NCBI GenBank assembly: GCA_022764165.1
Contig: JALERM010000167.1
Coordinates: forward strand, 1 to 49,719
Source of the DNA: Eubacterium sp.
Lineage (GTDB): Bacteria; Bacillota; Clostridia; Lachnospirales; Lachnospiraceae
DNA: 49,719 bases
Direction of reading: 5' to 3'
Below are positions 27,047 through 36,741 of the stretch, piece after piece. Each line of letters starts with the position of its first letter. Position 1 is the stretch's first letter. Both the position numbers and the translations under genes were made by a program. A model generated the notes under the pieces. The model did no database searches. It saw nothing but the letters and a program-made list of their open reading frames with translations, and was not told where the DNA came from.

Positions 27047-27063
27047 TTTCACACTCTCCTTAT

Positions 27064-27603
27064 TTATTTCTTACCAGTTTTACCAACTTTACGTCTGATC
27101 ACTTCATCAGCATATTTGATACCTTTTCCTTTATAAGGTTCAGGTTTTCTCTTTTCTCTGATTTCGGCAGCGTACTGACCAACTTTTTCTTTGCTGATAC
27201 CTTTTACAATGATCTTGTTACCATCAACAGTTGTTTCCAATCCTTCCGGATCTTCCATTTCAACCGGGTGAGAATATCCTAAGGAAAGAACAAGTTTTTT
27301 ACCCTGTTTTGCAGCTCTGTAACCAACACCGTTTACTTCCAGAACTTTCTGGTATCCTTCATTAACACCAGTCACCATATTCTGAATCAGAGTTCTGGTC
27401 AGACCATGAAGAGATTTCATTCTTTTCAGATCGTTTGGTCTTGTAACTACTACATGTCCATCCTCAACTTTGATGTCCATTTCAACAGGCAGATTTCTTT
27501 CCAGAGTTCCTTTAGAACCTTTTACAACAACGTAGTTATTCTCTTTTACTTCAACTGTTACACCAGCAGGAATAACTACAGGCAGTCTTCCAATACGTGA
27601 CAT
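27064..27603 (-). CDS. rplF: 50S ribosomal protein L6
   Basis: 179 aa: [19 protein letters not shown], with the C-terminal signature [19 protein letters not shown]. It lies near the factor-binding region of the 50S subunit. A hairpin (GAGAGGAC/GTCCTCTC) and a repeat-containing spacer of 200 bp separate it from rpsH. Confidence 0.98.
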   Translation of the reverse strand: MSRIGRLPVVIPAGVTVEVKENNYVVVKGSKGTLERNLPVEMDIKVEDGHVVVTRPNDLKRMKSLHGLTRTLIQNMVTGVNEGYQKVLEVNGVGYRAAKQGKKLVLSLGYSHPVEMEDPEGLETTVDGNKIIVKGISKEKVGQYAAEIREKRKPEPYKGKGIKYADEVIRRKVGKTGKK

Positions 27604-27803
27604 ACTATTTTCCTCCTAACTTAGATTTTCGGAGAGGACTCATGGGTCCTCTCTGTTTTCAGTATTCAATTTATCAACATTCTGCTTAAGGAAGTTCTGC
27701 TCCCTTCGTTCTGCTAAGGAGGTTCTGCTCCCTTCGTTCGCAGAACGGCCTTCTCACTAAACTCAAGCTGCGCTTTGGCTTGCTTTCGTTAAGTGTTCAG
27801 TGC
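27604..27803 (-). repeat. 200-bp spacer between rpsH and rplF with 28-bp direct repeats
   Basis: Two tandem 28-bp copies lie at 27687-27714 and 27715-27742, sharing the core TTCTGCTCCCTTCGTT. A hairpin, GAGAGGAC with GTCCTCTC, lies at about 27631-27652 close to the rplF start. A further CAAGC/GCTTG dyad lies near 27764-27783. Genes around it are packed with gaps of 60 bp or less, so this looks like an inserted intergenic repeat element. Confidence 0.6.
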
Positions 27804-28205
27804 CTACCATACAAATGCCAGAACTTCTCCGCCAACCTGCAGTTTTCTGGCTTCTTTATCAGTGATAACACCCTGGTTTGTGGACAGGATTGCAATTCCC
27901 AGACCACCAAGTACTCTTGGCAGTTCGTCCTTGCCTGCATAAACACGAAGACCCGGTTTGGAAATTCTCTTCAGACCAGAGATAATTTTTTCATTTTTGT
28001 CAGCACCGTATTTCAGAGTAATACGGATGTTTTTGAAGCTGCCGTCTTCAACGATGTCGTATTTTGCGATGTAACCTTCTTTTACCAGAATGTCTGCGAT
28101 AGCCAGTTTCATTTTGGAAGACGGAACATCTACAGTGTCATGTTTAGCAGTATTTGCATTACGAATTCTTGTAAGCATATCTGCGATTGGATCGCTCATT
28201 GTCAT
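27804..28205 (-). CDS. rpsH: 30S ribosomal protein S8
   Basis: 133 aa: [25 protein letters not shown], with the C-terminal [24 protein letters not shown]. It binds the central domain of 16S rRNA, and in Escherichia coli it represses the spc operon by binding the rplE region. GGAGG lies 8 nt before the first ATG, supporting that start. Confidence 0.98.
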   Translation of the reverse strand: MTMSDPIADMLTRIRNANTAKHDTVDVPSSKMKLAIADILVKEGYIAKYDIVEDGSFKNIRITLKYGADKNEKIISGLKRISKPGLRVYAGKDELPRVLGGLGIAILSTNQGVITDKEARKLQVGGEVLAFVW

Positions 28206-28277
28206 GATAGTTTCCTCCTAAATATTTAGACTTTTCATGTCATTAATGTGTTACAGTACTCATTAAGCTGCTTTCGA

Positions 28278-28463
28278 TTACCAGCTTGCTTTTTTAACAC
28301 CCGGGATCTGTCCTTTGTATGCTAATTCACGGAAGCAGATTCTGCAGATTCCGTATTTTCTTAAGTAAGCATGTGGACGACCACAGATTCTGCAACGATT
28401 GTATTCTCTTGTAGAGAATTTCTGTTTACGCTGCTGTTTGATTTTCATTGCTGTCTTAGCCAT
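28278..28463 (-). CDS. rpsN: 30S ribosomal protein S14, zinc-binding type
   Basis: 61 aa, the short zinc form (rpsZ type). The ligands are C24, C27, C40 and C43 in CRICGRP and CRICFRE. It sits in the 30S head. A zinc-independent paralogue used under zinc starvation is not in this window. GGAGGG precedes the ATG. Confidence 0.97.
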   Translation of the reverse strand: MAKTAMKIKQQRKQKFSTREYNRCRICGRPHAYLRKYGICRICFRELAYKGQIPGVKKASW

Positions 28464-28481
28464 GAATTTTCCCTCCTATTC

Positions 28482-29021
28482 TTACTTTGAAAACGGCATG
28501 TTGAATAATGTCAATAATTCGCGGGCTTCTTCATCAGTCTTTGCAGTTGTAACAAAGATGATGTCCATACCTCTTACTTTATCAACTTTATCATACTCGA
28601 TTTCCGGGAAAATCAGCTGTTCTTTAATACCCAGTGCGTAGTTACCTCTTCCATCAAATGCGTTTGGATTTACTCCACGGAAGTCACGTACACGAGGCAG
28701 AGCCAGGTTGATCAGACGATCAGCGAACTCATACATTTTTTCACCTCTCAGGGTTACTTTACAGCCGATTGGCATACCTTCACGAATTTTGAAGTTAGCT
28801 ACGGAATTTTTTGCTCTTGTCAGTACAGCTTTCTGACCGGTAATTGTCTCCATGTCTTTTACAGCTGCGTCCAGAAGTTTAGCGTTTTCTTTGGCTTCGC
28901 CAACACCCATGTTGATTACGATCTTATCGAGTTTTGGCACTTCCATGATATTTTTATATCCGAATTTTTTGATCATAGCATCTACGATCTCATTTTTGTA
29001 AGTATCTTTCAGTCTGCTCAC
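28482..29021 (-). CDS. rplE: 50S ribosomal protein L5
   Basis: 179 aa, starting at GTG 29021 with AGGAGG 9 nt upstream: [24 protein letters not shown]. The conserved [15 protein letters not shown] and the C-terminal [18 protein letters not shown] are present. It anchors 5S rRNA in the central protuberance. Confidence 0.98.
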   Translation of the reverse strand: MSRLKDTYKNEIVDAMIKKFGYKNIMEVPKLDKIVINMGVGEAKENAKLLDAAVKDMETITGQKAVLTRAKNSVANFKIREGMPIGCKVTLRGEKMYEFADRLINLALPRVRDFRGVNPNAFDGRGNYALGIKEQLIFPEIEYDKVDKVRGMDIIFVTTAKTDEEARELLTLFNMPFSK

Positions 29022-29043
29022 TTTTGATTGCCTCCTCTCTCAA

Positions 29044-29349
29044 TTAATCGATTACTTCACCAGTGCTTTTTGCAACACGGACTTTTTTGCCATCTTCAAC
29101 TTTAAAGCCTACACGAGTAGCTTTTCCTTTGTAAACAAGCATTACATTGGATGCATCGAGTGGAGCTTCTTTGTTGATGATTCCGCCCTGCTGGTTAGCC
29201 ATAGAAGGTTTGGCATGTTTGGTAACCATGTTGATACCTTCAACGATTACTTTTCCGTCTTTTACGGACAGAACTTTGCCTTCTTTATCTTTATCTTTTC
29301 CGGCGATTACCTTAACGGTGTCACCTTTTTTGATTTTTAAACTTGCCAT
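29044..29349 (-). CDS. rplX: 50S ribosomal protein L24
   Basis: 101 aa with the N-terminal KOW motif [23 protein letters not shown]. It is an assembly-initiator protein at the tunnel exit. GGAGG precedes the ATG. Confidence 0.98.
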   Translation of the reverse strand: MASLKIKKGDTVKVIAGKDKDKEGKVLSVKDGKVIVEGINMVTKHAKPSMANQQGGIINKEAPLDASNVMLVYKGKATRVGFKVEDGKKVRVAKSTGEVID

Positions 29350-29361
29350 CAGGTTACCTCC

Positions 29362-29730
29362 TTATAATACTTCGGGAGCCAGAGATACAATTTTCATAAA
29401 CTGTTTCTCACGAAGCTCTCTTGCTACTGGTCCAAAGATACGAGTTCCCCTTGGTGTTTTGTCATCTTTGATGATAACAGCTGCGTTCTCATCAAATTTG
29501 ATGTAAGAACCATCTTTACGACGAACACCTTTAACGGTACGTACAACAACGGCTTTCACAACATCGCCTTTTTTAACAACGCCGCCTGGTGTTGCATCTT
29601 TGACGGAAGCAACGATCACATCACCGATATTGGCATATCTTCTAGTAGAACCGCCCATAACACGGATGCACAGAATTTCTTTTGCTCCAGTGTTATCAGC
29701 AACTCTAAGTCTACTTTCCTGCTGAATCAT
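29362..29730 (-). CDS. rplN: 50S ribosomal protein L14
   Basis: 122 aa: [28 protein letters not shown], with the C-terminal [28 protein letters not shown]. It forms intersubunit contacts and the landing site of the silencing factor RsfS. GGAGG precedes the ATG. Confidence 0.98.
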   Translation of the reverse strand: MIQQESRLRVADNTGAKEILCIRVMGGSTRRYANIGDVIVASVKDATPGGVVKKGDVVKAVVVRTVKGVRRKDGSYIKFDENAAVIIKDDKTPRGTRIFGPVARELREKQFMKIVSLAPEVL

Positions 29731-29769
29731 GCTGGTATTCCTCCTTCACGAAATTTACCAAGAATAATA

Positions 29770-30024
29770 TTATTTTACTTTCTCAACGATTTCAACCAGT
29801 CTCCATCTTTTATCTTTGGACAGCGGTCTGGTCTCCATAACTTTAACGGTATCACCGATGCTGCACTGATTCTGCTCATCGTGTGCTTTCAGTTTATATG
29901 TTCTCTTTACGATTTTTTTGTAAAGAGGATGTTTTACGTGGTCTTCGATCGCAACTACAATTGTTTTATCCATCTTGTTGCTGACAACTTTACCAACACG
30001 GGTTTTTCTAAGATTTCTTTCCAC
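29770..30024 (-). CDS. rpsQ: 30S ribosomal protein S17
   Basis: 84 aa OB-fold protein starting at GTG 30024 (GGAGG 9 nt upstream): [35 protein letters not shown]. It binds 16S rRNA early in assembly. Confidence 0.97.
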   Translation of the reverse strand: MERNLRKTRVGKVVSNKMDKTIVVAIEDHVKHPLYKKIVKRTYKLKAHDEQNQCSIGDTVKVMETRPLSKDKRWRLVEIVEKVK

Positions 30025-30046
30025 GGTTTAGTGCCTCCTTCTTAGA

Positions 30047-30253
30047 TTACTGAACATTAGCCTTTTCAGCGATTACGGTCTGAATTCTGGCAATATTTCT
30101 ACGAACCTCTTTGATTCTGCTTGTATTATCCAACTGATTGGTTGCATTCTGGAATCTCAGGTTAAAGAGTTCCTTCTTAGCAGCTACTAATTCTTCCTGT
30201 AATTCTGTAGCTGATTTTGCTTTTAAATCTTCTACATAATTTTTAATTTTCAC
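30047..30253 (-). CDS. rpmC: 50S ribosomal protein L29
   Basis: 68 aa helical hairpin protein: [22 protein letters not shown], then [22 protein letters not shown] prefer GTG 30253, which has GGCGG 8 nt upstream and matches related proteins, to the GTG three codons earlier. The start overlaps the rplP stop by 11 nt. It lies near the tunnel exit with L23. Confidence 0.95.
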   Translation of the reverse strand: MKIKNYVEDLKAKSATELQEELVAAKKELFNLRFQNATNQLDNTSRIKEVRRNIARIQTVIAEKANVQ

Positions 30254-30680
30254 TGTTATCACCGCCTTCTAAGTCTGCACGAGAAACAATTTTACATGTA
30301 CATGGTAACTTATGCATTGCGAGACGTAATGCTTCACGAGCTGTTTCTTCAGGTACACCTGCGATCTCGAACATTACACGGCCTGGCTTAACAACTGCTA
30401 CCCAGTATTCCAGAGCACCTTTACCGGAACCCATACGTGTTTCTGCTGGTTTTGCTGTTACTGGTTTGTCCGGGAAAATTTTGATCCAGACTTTACCACC
30501 ACGTTTGATATAACGAGTCATGGCAACACGGGCTGCCTCAATCTGGTTGGATTTAATCCAGCATGGTTCTGTAGCCACCAGACCAAATTCACCGTAGTTG
30601 ATTTTATTTCCTCTTAATGCTTTTCCTTTCATGGAACCGCGGAACTGTTTACGACGTTTTACTCTCTTAGGCATTAACAT
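30243..30680 (-). CDS. rplP: 50S ribosomal protein L16
   Basis: 145 aa: [24 protein letters not shown], with [22 protein letters not shown]. It contacts A-site tRNA and the peptidyl-transferase region. The first ATG has GGGAG 12 nt upstream; the next in-frame ATG is further from the site. It starts 2 bp after the rpsC stop. Confidence 0.97.
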   Translation of the reverse strand: MLMPKRVKRRKQFRGSMKGKALRGNKINYGEFGLVATEPCWIKSNQIEAARVAMTRYIKRGGKVWIKIFPDKPVTAKPAETRMGSGKGALEYWVAVVKPGRVMFEIAGVPEETAREALRLAMHKLPCTCKIVSRADLEGGDNSEN

Positions 30681-30682
30681 AA

Positions 30683-31336
30683 TTATTTATCGCTCCCTTC
30701 CTTAGTTTTGGTTGGAAGAACTTCGCCATTATAAACCCAAGCCTTAACACCAACTTTTCCGTAAGTTGTATCAGCTTCAGCGAAGCCATAGTCAATATCT
30801 GCTCTCAGTGTCTGAAGCGGAATAGTTCCTTCGCTGTAGAACTCAGTACGAGCCATATCTGCTCCACCAAGACGTCCGGATACGGATGTTTTAATACCCT
30901 TAGCTCCGGCTTTCATTGTTCTCTGCATGGTAGATTTCATAGCACGACGGAAGGAAATACGATTTTCCAGCTGCAGTGCGATGTTTTCTGCTACCAGCTG
31001 AGCATCTCTGTCCGGTCTCTTAACTTCTTTGATATCTACGATCAGTTTTTTGCTTGTATATTTCTGCAGTTCTTTTTTTACTTTTTCGATTTCTGCTCCG
31101 CCTTTACCGATAACAACACCCGGTTTAGCAGTATAAATGATAACTTTTACACGCTCGGAAGCTCTTTCGATTTCGATTTTAGCAACGCCTGCACTGTACA
31201 GTTTCTTTTTCAGAAATGTTCTGATATTGTAGTCTTCCACCAGGTTATCAGCAAAATCTTTTTCTGCATACCATTTGGAATCCCAGTCTTTGATAACACC
31301 GACTCTGAGGCCGTGTGGGTTAACTTTCTGTCCCAT
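30683..31336 (-). CDS. rpsC: 30S ribosomal protein S3
   Basis: 217 aa. It has an N-terminal KH domain ([26 protein letters not shown]) and a C-terminal S3 domain ([20 protein letters not shown]). It forms part of the mRNA entry channel. Confidence 0.98.
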   Translation of the reverse strand: MGQKVNPHGLRVGVIKDWDSKWYAEKDFADNLVEDYNIRTFLKKKLYSAGVAKIEIERASERVKVIIYTAKPGVVIGKGGAEIEKVKKELQKYTSKKLIVDIKEVKRPDRDAQLVAENIALQLENRISFRRAMKSTMQRTMKAGAKGIKTSVSGRLGGADMARTEFYSEGTIPLQTLRADIDYGFAEADTTYGKVGVKAWVYNGEVLPTKTKEGSDK

Positions 31337-31350
31337 GATTACCCTCCTTA

Positions 31351-31737
31351 TTATCTTTCATCTAACACGATAGAGATATGACTTGTTCTTTTCTCAATTC
31401 TATATGCTCTACCCTGAGCTCTAGGTCTGATTCTCTTCATTGTCGGAGCTTTGTTTGCATAGCACTCTGCAATGTAAAGATTTTCTACGCTCATGCCGTT
31501 ATTGTTCTCAGCATTTGCAATAGCAGACTCCAGCAGTTTTTTGATCACGCTGGAAGCGTAACGTGGGTTGTATGTCAGGATACCAAGAGCAGTCTGTACA
31601 TCTTTTCCACGAATTACATCCAGTACATAACAAGCTTTCTGTACGGACATTCTTGCGTAGGATAATTTAGCAGATGGTCTGGTATCTTTATTAGCATTTC
31701 TTGCTCTTTTAATCTGGCTTCTATGTCCTTTTGCCAT
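31351..31737 (-). CDS. rplV: 50S ribosomal protein L22
   Basis: 128 aa: [25 protein letters not shown], with the tunnel-lining C-terminal loop [21 protein letters not shown]. Changes in this loop confer macrolide resistance in other bacteria; I see no obvious alteration. Confidence 0.98.
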   Translation of the reverse strand: MAKGHRSQIKRARNANKDTRPSAKLSYARMSVQKACYVLDVIRGKDVQTALGILTYNPRYASSVIKKLLESAIANAENNNGMSVENLYIAECYANKAPTMKRIRPRAQGRAYRIEKRTSHISIVLDER

Positions 31738-31772
31738 GACTAAAATCCTCCTTTCAAGCTAGGGCTGTACCC

Positions 31773-32057
31773 TTATCTACGAACACCTGATTTTTTCTCG
31801 TCTTTTCCATGTCCTCTGTAAGTTCTTGTTGCAACAAACTCACCAAGTTTATGTCCTACCATGTCTTCGGTAACATATACCGGAACATGTTTTCTTCCAT
31901 CATGAACAGCGATTGTATGTCCAACGAAGGAAGGGAAAATTGTGGAACGACGTGACCAGGTTTTAATAACTGATTTATCTCCTGCTGCATTCATAGCATC
32001 AACTTTTTTCAATAAGCTCTGATCTGCAAAAGGTCCTTTTTTCAATGAACGAGCCAT
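31773..32057 (-). CDS. rpsS: 30S ribosomal protein S19
   Basis: 94 aa: [23 protein letters not shown], then [31 protein letters not shown]. It lies in the 30S head with S13. GGAGG precedes the ATG. Confidence 0.98.
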   Translation of the reverse strand: MARSLKKGPFADQSLLKKVDAMNAAGDKSVIKTWSRRSTIFPSFVGHTIAVHDGRKHVPVYVTEDMVGHKLGEFVATRTYRGHGKDEKKSGVRR

Positions 32058-32071
32058 TCGCGTAACCTCCT

Positions 32072-32917
32072 TTATTTACCTAACGTTTTACCGTCTCTTC
32101 TTCTTACGATATATTTATTGGACTGTTTGTTTTTCTTTCTGGTCTTCAGGCCCAGAGCAGGTTTACCCCATGGAGTAGACGGACCCGGACGGCCGATACC
32201 GGTCTTACCTTCACCACCACCGTGTGGATGGTCATTCGGGTTCATAACGGAACCACGTACTGTCGGGCGGATACCCATATGACGTTTTCTTCCGGCTTTA
32301 CCAACATTTACCAGGTTGTGTTCTCCATTTCCAACAACGCCTACAGATGCACGGCATTCAATCGGAACCATTCTCATTTCGCCTGAAGGCAGTCTCAAGG
32401 TTGCGTATTTGCCTTCTTTTGCCATCAGCTGAGCTCCATTACCAGCAGAACGAACCAGCTGTCCGCCCTTTCCAGGATGAAGTTCTACATTGTGAATCAT
32501 TGTACCAACAGGGATCTGAGACAGTGGCAGGCAGTTTCCAGGACGAACCTCTGCGTTCACACCACTCATCACTTTCATACCCACTTTCAGACCTTCCGGA
32601 GCCAGAATGTAAGCTTTCTCACCATCTGCATAGCAGATCAGTGCAATGTTAGCTGTTCTGTTCGGATCGTATTCGATTGCAGTTACAGTTGCCGGAATAT
32701 CGTCTTTTCTTCTCTTGAAGTCGATAATTCTGTATTTTCTTCTGCTTCCGCCTCCACGATGTCTTACTGTGATTTTACCCTGATTATTACGTCCGGAATT
32801 CTTTTTCAGAGAAACTACCAGAGATTTTTCTGGTGTAGATTTTGTAATTTCAGCAAAATCAAGTCCTGTCATATTTCTTCTGGACGGTGTATATGGGCTG
32901 TATGTTTTAATTCCCAT
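32072..32917 (-). CDS. rplB: 50S ribosomal protein L2
   Basis: 281 aa from ATG 32917 (AAAGGAG 8 nt upstream). It includes the N-terminal [17 protein letters not shown] and the C-terminal [31 protein letters not shown] with the functionally important histidine. It is needed for subunit association and peptidyl-transferase activity. Confidence 0.98.
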   Translation of the reverse strand: MGIKTYSPYTPSRRNMTGLDFAEITKSTPEKSLVVSLKKNSGRNNQGKITVRHRGGGSRRKYRIIDFKRRKDDIPATVTAIEYDPNRTANIALICYADGEKAYILAPEGLKVGMKVMSGVNAEVRPGNCLPLSQIPVGTMIHNVELHPGKGGQLVRSAGNGAQLMAKEGKYATLRLPSGEMRMVPIECRASVGVVGNGEHNLVNVGKAGRKRHMGIRPTVRGSVMNPNDHPHGGGEGKTGIGRPGPSTPWGKPALGLKTRKKNKQSNKYIVRRRDGKTLGK

Positions 32918-33003
32918 TGTAATATCTCCTTTCAATTAGCGATAGTAAGAGCGGATCGGACATCCGCCCAAGTCCTGTGGACTTTTTTCCGCTTCAAACA
33001 ATC

Positions 33004-33303
33004 TTACAGTCCTTCAAAGATCTCGATATCTTTGCTGTTCTCGGTCAGTGTAACGATTGCTTTTTTAGTCTTAGCTGTTTTTCCTACGGTGTAACCGCGG
33101 CGTTTGCTTTTTCCATCCATATTCATGGTGTTTACGCTCTTTACTTCTGTTCCTTCGAACATTTTTTCAACAGCTTCTTTAATCATGCTTTTATTTGCTT
33201 CCGGATGAACCAGGAAAGTATATTTTTTCTCGCTCATAGCGTTCATACTTTTTTCAGTCACAACCGGTTTAAGGATTACATCATAATACTGAACGTTTGC
33301 CAT
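33004..33303 (-). CDS. rplW: 50S ribosomal protein L23
   Basis: 99 aa: [33 protein letters not shown]. It is the docking site for trigger factor and SRP at the tunnel exit. Its ATG overlaps the rplD stop by one base (TAATG), so it is translationally coupled. Confidence 0.98.
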   Translation of the reverse strand: MANVQYYDVILKPVVTEKSMNAMSEKKYTFLVHPEANKSMIKEAVEKMFEGTEVKSVNTMNMDGKSKRRGYTVGKTAKTKKAIVTLTENSKDIEIFEGL

Positions 33304-33917
33304 TATGCGTATACCTCCTCAACTTTTGCAACAGCTGCTTTATCAAGAACAACTGTGTTGTATTTCAGTACATCGAATACATTCAGTGTAGATACAGATG
33401 CTGTAATTACATTCGGAATGTTTCTTGTAGAAATGATTACGTTTTCATTGTCTGTAACAACCATAGCCTTTTCAACTTTCAGGTTGTTCAGTACATTCTG
33501 CATATCTTTTGTTTTGATAGCGTCTAATTTCAGTTCATCAAGAACTACCAGTTTGTTTTCCTGTACTCTGGATGTCAGAGCGGATTTCAGAGCCAGTCTT
33601 TTTTCTTTTTTATTCATTTTGAAAGAATAGTCTCTTGGTACCGGAGCAAATACAACTCCGCCGCCTGTCCACTGTGGAGCTCTGGTTGAACCCTGTCTTG
33701 CATGACCGGTTCCTTTCTGTCTCCAAGGTTTTCTTCCACCACCGCTTACTTCAGAGCGGGTTTTTGCTTTCTGAGTTCCCTGACGGTTATTTGCAAGCTG
33801 GCGAACTACTGCCATATGAACAAGATGTTCATTCACTTCTACACCGAACACAGCATCGTTCAGTTCCAGTGTGCCAACTTCTTTGCCTTCCATATTATAT
33901 ACAGATACGTTTGACAT
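33303..33917 (-). CDS. rplD: 50S ribosomal protein L4
   Basis: 204 aa from ATG 33917 with AGGAGG 9 nt upstream: [19 protein letters not shown]. The long internal loop ([32 protein letters not shown]) lines the exit tunnel. L4 is the autogenous repressor of the S10 operon in several bacteria, so it is the prime candidate ligand of the rpsJ leader described here. Confidence 0.98.
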   Translation of the reverse strand: MSNVSVYNMEGKEVGTLELNDAVFGVEVNEHLVHMAVVRQLANNRQGTQKAKTRSEVSGGGRKPWRQKGTGHARQGSTRAPQWTGGGVVFAPVPRDYSFKMNKKEKRLALKSALTSRVQENKLVVLDELKLDAIKTKDMQNVLNNLKVEKAMVVTDNENVIISTRNIPNVITASVSTLNVFDVLKYNTVVLDKAAVAKVEEVYA

Positions 33918-33978
33918 CTGTGTGATCCTCCTTTCAAGATTCATGCCTTACGGCATCGGGTCCACGTTACTTCCGTTA

Positions 33979-34614
33979 TTATTTGCCGGATTTAACAGTC
34001 TCTTTGATTGTTACTAAAGATTTCTTAGGACCTGGTACAGCACCTTTTACCAGCAGCAGATTGTTTTCTGCATCAACTTTTACGATTTCCAGATTCTGTA
34101 CTGTTACTTTCTTGTTGCCCATGTGTCCAGCCATTTTCTTTCCTTTGAATACACGGCTCGGATCGGAACAAGCACCGTTGGAACCTGCATGGCGATGATA
34201 TTTGGAACCATGTGCCATAGGTCCTCTGGACTGACCATGTCTCTTGATAGCGCCCTGAAATCCTTTTCCTTTGGAGATTGCAGTTGCGTCAACTTTTTCT
34301 CCTGCTGCAAAGATATCAGCTTTGATTTCCTGAGCCACTTCATAACTTTCAGCATCTTCAAAACGGAATTCGCGAACGAATCTCTTATAAGAAACGCCTG
34401 CTTTGTCGAACTGTCCTTTCATTGGTTTGTTCACAAGTTTTTCTCTCTTGTCAACAAAACCAACCTGTACTGCACTGTAACCATCGTTTTCTACTGTTTT
34501 TACCTGGGTTACTACGCAAGGACCAGCCTGCAATACAGTTACCGGAGTCAATACTCCATCTTCGTTGAAAATCTGAGTCATTCCAACTTTTGTAGCTAAG
34601 ATTGCTTTCTTCAT
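33979..34614 (-). CDS. rplC: 50S ribosomal protein L3
   Basis: 211 aa: [20 protein letters not shown], with the loop [43 protein letters not shown] reaching toward the peptidyl-transferase centre. A 158-bp gap to rpsJ contains the hairpin GAACACC/GGTGTTC near 34644-34662. Confidence 0.98.
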   Translation of the reverse strand: MKKAILATKVGMTQIFNEDGVLTPVTVLQAGPCVVTQVKTVENDGYSAVQVGFVDKREKLVNKPMKGQFDKAGVSYKRFVREFRFEDAESYEVAQEIKADIFAAGEKVDATAISKGKGFQGAIKRHGQSRGPMAHGSKYHRHAGSNGACSDPSRVFKGKKMAGHMGNKKVTVQNLEIVKVDAENNLLLVKGAVPGPKKSLVTIKETVKSGK

Positions 34615-34772
34615 TCTTTTTACCTCCTGCTTAATCTACAGCGGAACACCACCCGGGTGTTCATCCTAGAACAGCCGATATACGTGGAACACTATGACCC
34701 TGATGGGATGTTGATTCCTCAAGAATGTGTTGCTTCTATATCAAACTTCCTAGATAACCTGTTGTGATGAAA

Positions 34773-35090
34773 TTATTTGTTTTTCATCTTGATATCGATG
34801 TAAACACCAGCCGGCATCTCCAGTCTTGCCAGAGCATCCACAGTTTTCTGTGTCGGCGCGATGATATCGATCAGTCTTTTATGAGTTCTCTGCTCAAACT
34901 GTTCTCTGGAATATTTGTACTTATGAACCGCACGTAAGATAGTTACTACCTCTTTTTTAGTGGGAAGTGGTACCGGTCCACTCACTACAGATCCATTCTT
35001 TTTTACAGTTTCAATAATTTTTGCTGCAGATGCATCAACCAGCTGATGATCATAAGCTTTTAATGTGATTCTCATTACTTGACTTGCCAT
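34773..35090 (-). CDS. rpsJ: 30S ribosomal protein S10
   Basis: 105 aa: [26 protein letters not shown], then [22 protein letters not shown]. It acts in the 30S head and, with NusB, in antitermination. ATG 35090 lies 11 nt after GGAGG. It is the first gene of the S10-spc transcript, behind a structured leader. Confidence 0.98.
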   Translation of the reverse strand: MASQVMRITLKAYDHQLVDASAAKIIETVKKNGSVVSGPVPLPTKKEVVTILRAVHKYKYSREQFEQRTHKRLIDIIAPTQKTVDALARLEMPAGVYIDIKMKNK

Positions 35091-35316
35091 AAAAAAAGTC
35101 GCCTCCTTTTCGCACTTTACGAGTACGACAAGCGGTGACTGTACACTTTCCCGTGTGTGTCATCCCGACTCCACACGCGTTCCTGCGTTTTTATTCGCAG
35201 CCTTATTTCCTTGTATACAGTGACTTGTCGCCAGTTTCTTAACTTGACATTCGCTCCACGGAAAACCTGCAATTCCTGCAGCAACCTCACGCTTCTTCGC
35301 TATCAATGTCACAACA
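35091..35316 (-). ncRNA. Candidate S10-operon leader RNA
   Basis: About 226 nt between the predicted transcription start and rpsJ. A long closing stem pairs 35126-35146 with 35213-35230: seven bp CGACAAG/CTTGTCG, a 2-nt bulge, then 11 positions with one mismatch and one G-U. Inside it are a CTGCG/CGCAG hairpin (35184-35200) and a CGTGTG/CACACG stem (about 35152-35177), giving a multibranched fold. The rest of the 378-bp gene-free stretch up to 35468 holds the promoter and two small dyads. Leaders here bind L4 in other bacteria. Confidence 0.6.
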
Positions 35317-35322
35317 TGGGTT

Positions 35323-35359
35323 ATTATAAACGAAACCCCTTACAAAAGCAAGGGGTTTC
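35323..35359 (-). promoter_or_regulatory. S10-operon promoter embedded in a hairpin
   Basis: On the minus strand: -35 TTGCTT (35346-35351), 17-bp spacer, -10 TATAAT (35323-35328). The -35 and spacer coincide with a perfect 10-bp hairpin, GAAACCCCTT (35332-35341) with AAGGGGTTTC (35350-35359), followed by GTTTATAATAA. The same DNA could therefore act as terminator for the upstream gene and promoter for rpsJ. Confidence 0.8.
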
Positions 35360-35468
35360 AAAAAATAATTGTACTTTTTTGAATACATTGTTACCGTTCG
35401 CTTCGTGACTTGTAACACGCTTCGCAGGATAGTTGAAGGCTGAGTAGCTACAATACATTCCATGTATT

Positions 35469-36548
35469 CTACAATATATCAGAATAGTCCAGGAATGTAA
35501 TTCCACTGTTTTCGTCTTCCACAACATCCGGTTCCTCTCCGGCAGCTCGGGCCTTCTCCAACAGTTCTTCCTTGGTGTATACAGGTATAGCCATTTTCCT
35601 TCCATATACCCCGGCTTCTATATCCGGCTCCTCTTCTGCAGTCTGCCGAATTGTAATCTTATTTTGTTCTTCCGCGACATCCCCATAATCTTTTGCTGCG
35701 GCAGCCTCCTCCTGCTGTTCATCCATCAAATCAGCAATACTTGCAGCAAGGAAATTACCGGTTTCTTCAAACAGTTTTTTATCTTCCTCTGTAATGCGGG
35801 AATCCTCAGACTCACCCTCCATTCCAGATTCCAGTGCATGAATATCCTGCTGACTTTCCGGTTCCTCTGCCTCATCCTCATCAGACCGATTCTTTTTAGC
35901 TTTTGCCGCAGCTTTTGCCGCAGCTTTCAATGCTTTCTTCTCTTCTTTTGCTTTTCGTTTTGCTTCTTTTCTGGCTTTTTTGCGGTCTCTGCGGCTCATA
36001 ACAGGCTCTTCTTCCGCTTCTTCATCATCAGTTTCTTCATCCGGGTCAACATCATCGCTCTCATCTTCGTCGCCCTCGTCCTCATCTTTCTTCCATATCT
36101 CAGCAAGAATAAAGAGAATAATAACAAAGACTACCGCAAGACCAACGATAATGATTCCTTCAGTTGTACCAAGTGCCATTGTTACATATCCGATAAAAGG
36201 AACAGTGAACAGCACTTTCTTTATCGAGCTTCCGGCAGACAGTTCTTTTGTCTGACCATCAACACTAAGCTTGTCTTCAACACTGATGGTTTCACTGTTA
36301 ACGCCAGTAACTTCGTATACGTACTGACCATCACCTTCATATACCAACACCTTATTTCCGGTTTTCAGCTGACTGCTGTCTTTGCTTAATGCATATGTGA
36401 CCGAACCCCTTGCGAGATTAGTTTCCATATTTGTATCATCCACTATAACAGTGGTCACTCCGGCAAACGGCGGAATCAAAAGACCTCCCGCTACAACTAT
36501 CGCCAAAAACAGGATCGTATTCACTATAACTTTCAAAAATTTAGACAT
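35469..36548 (-). CDS. Degenerate SipW-like signal peptidase fold protein with charged C-terminal tail
   Basis: 359 aa. An N-terminal membrane segment (about 7-27) leads into an extracellular domain resembling S26 signal peptidases of the SipW/ER type: DDTNMETNLARGSVTYAL takes the place of the SxMEPTL-GD box, and KKVLFTVPFIGYVTMAL resembles the distal IPyiGY block. The catalytic Ser position is N40, so peptidase activity is unlikely. A second membrane helix (about 128-152) is followed by a cytoplasmic tail of about 200 residues. The tail is rich in acidic runs and Lys/Arg/Ala repeats (RKKARKEAKRKAKEEKK) and is probably a long helix. Function unknown. It lies directly upstream of the S10 operon. 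Confidence 0.6.
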   Translation of the reverse strand: MSKFLKVIVNTILFLAIVVAGGLLIPPFAGVTTVIVDDTNMETNLARGSVTYALSKDSSQLKTGNKVLVYEGDGQYVYEVTGVNSETISVEDKLSVDGQTKELSAGSSIKKVLFTVPFIGYVTMALGTTEGIIIVGLAVVFVIILFILAEIWKKDEDEGDEDESDDVDPDEETDDEEAEEEPVMSRRDRKKARKEAKRKAKEEKKALKAAAKAAAKAKKNRSDEDEAEEPESQQDIHALESGMEGESEDSRITEEDKKLFEETGNFLAASIADLMDEQQEEAAAAKDYGDVAEEQNKITIRQTAEEEPDIEAGVYGRKMAIPVYTKEELLEKARAAGEEPDVVEDENSGITFLDYSDIL

Positions 36549-36741
36549 TTCTTACTCTCCTCATCATATCAACGGTAATTTCTGTTCATGAACTTCATTA
36601 TATCCTTTTTTACACACTTCTGCAACCAGTTTTCAAAATTGATATAAAAAAGTAATTGATAGGATGTTGCTTCTTTATTATAATACTATCTGTAATCCAA
36701 TACTGAACACGATTCCGTATTCTTCTACATGGAGGTACATT

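Noticed and set aside
32477-33094. Plus-strand frame of 205 codons opposite rplB
   Set aside because: Long antisense frames are frequent opposite ribosomal genes because of codon bias. No site, no motif.
35100-35316. T-box or metabolite riboswitch before rpsJ
   Set aside because: No T-box TGGN sequence with a competing terminator, and no riboswitch core I recognise. A ribosomal-protein leader explains the position better.
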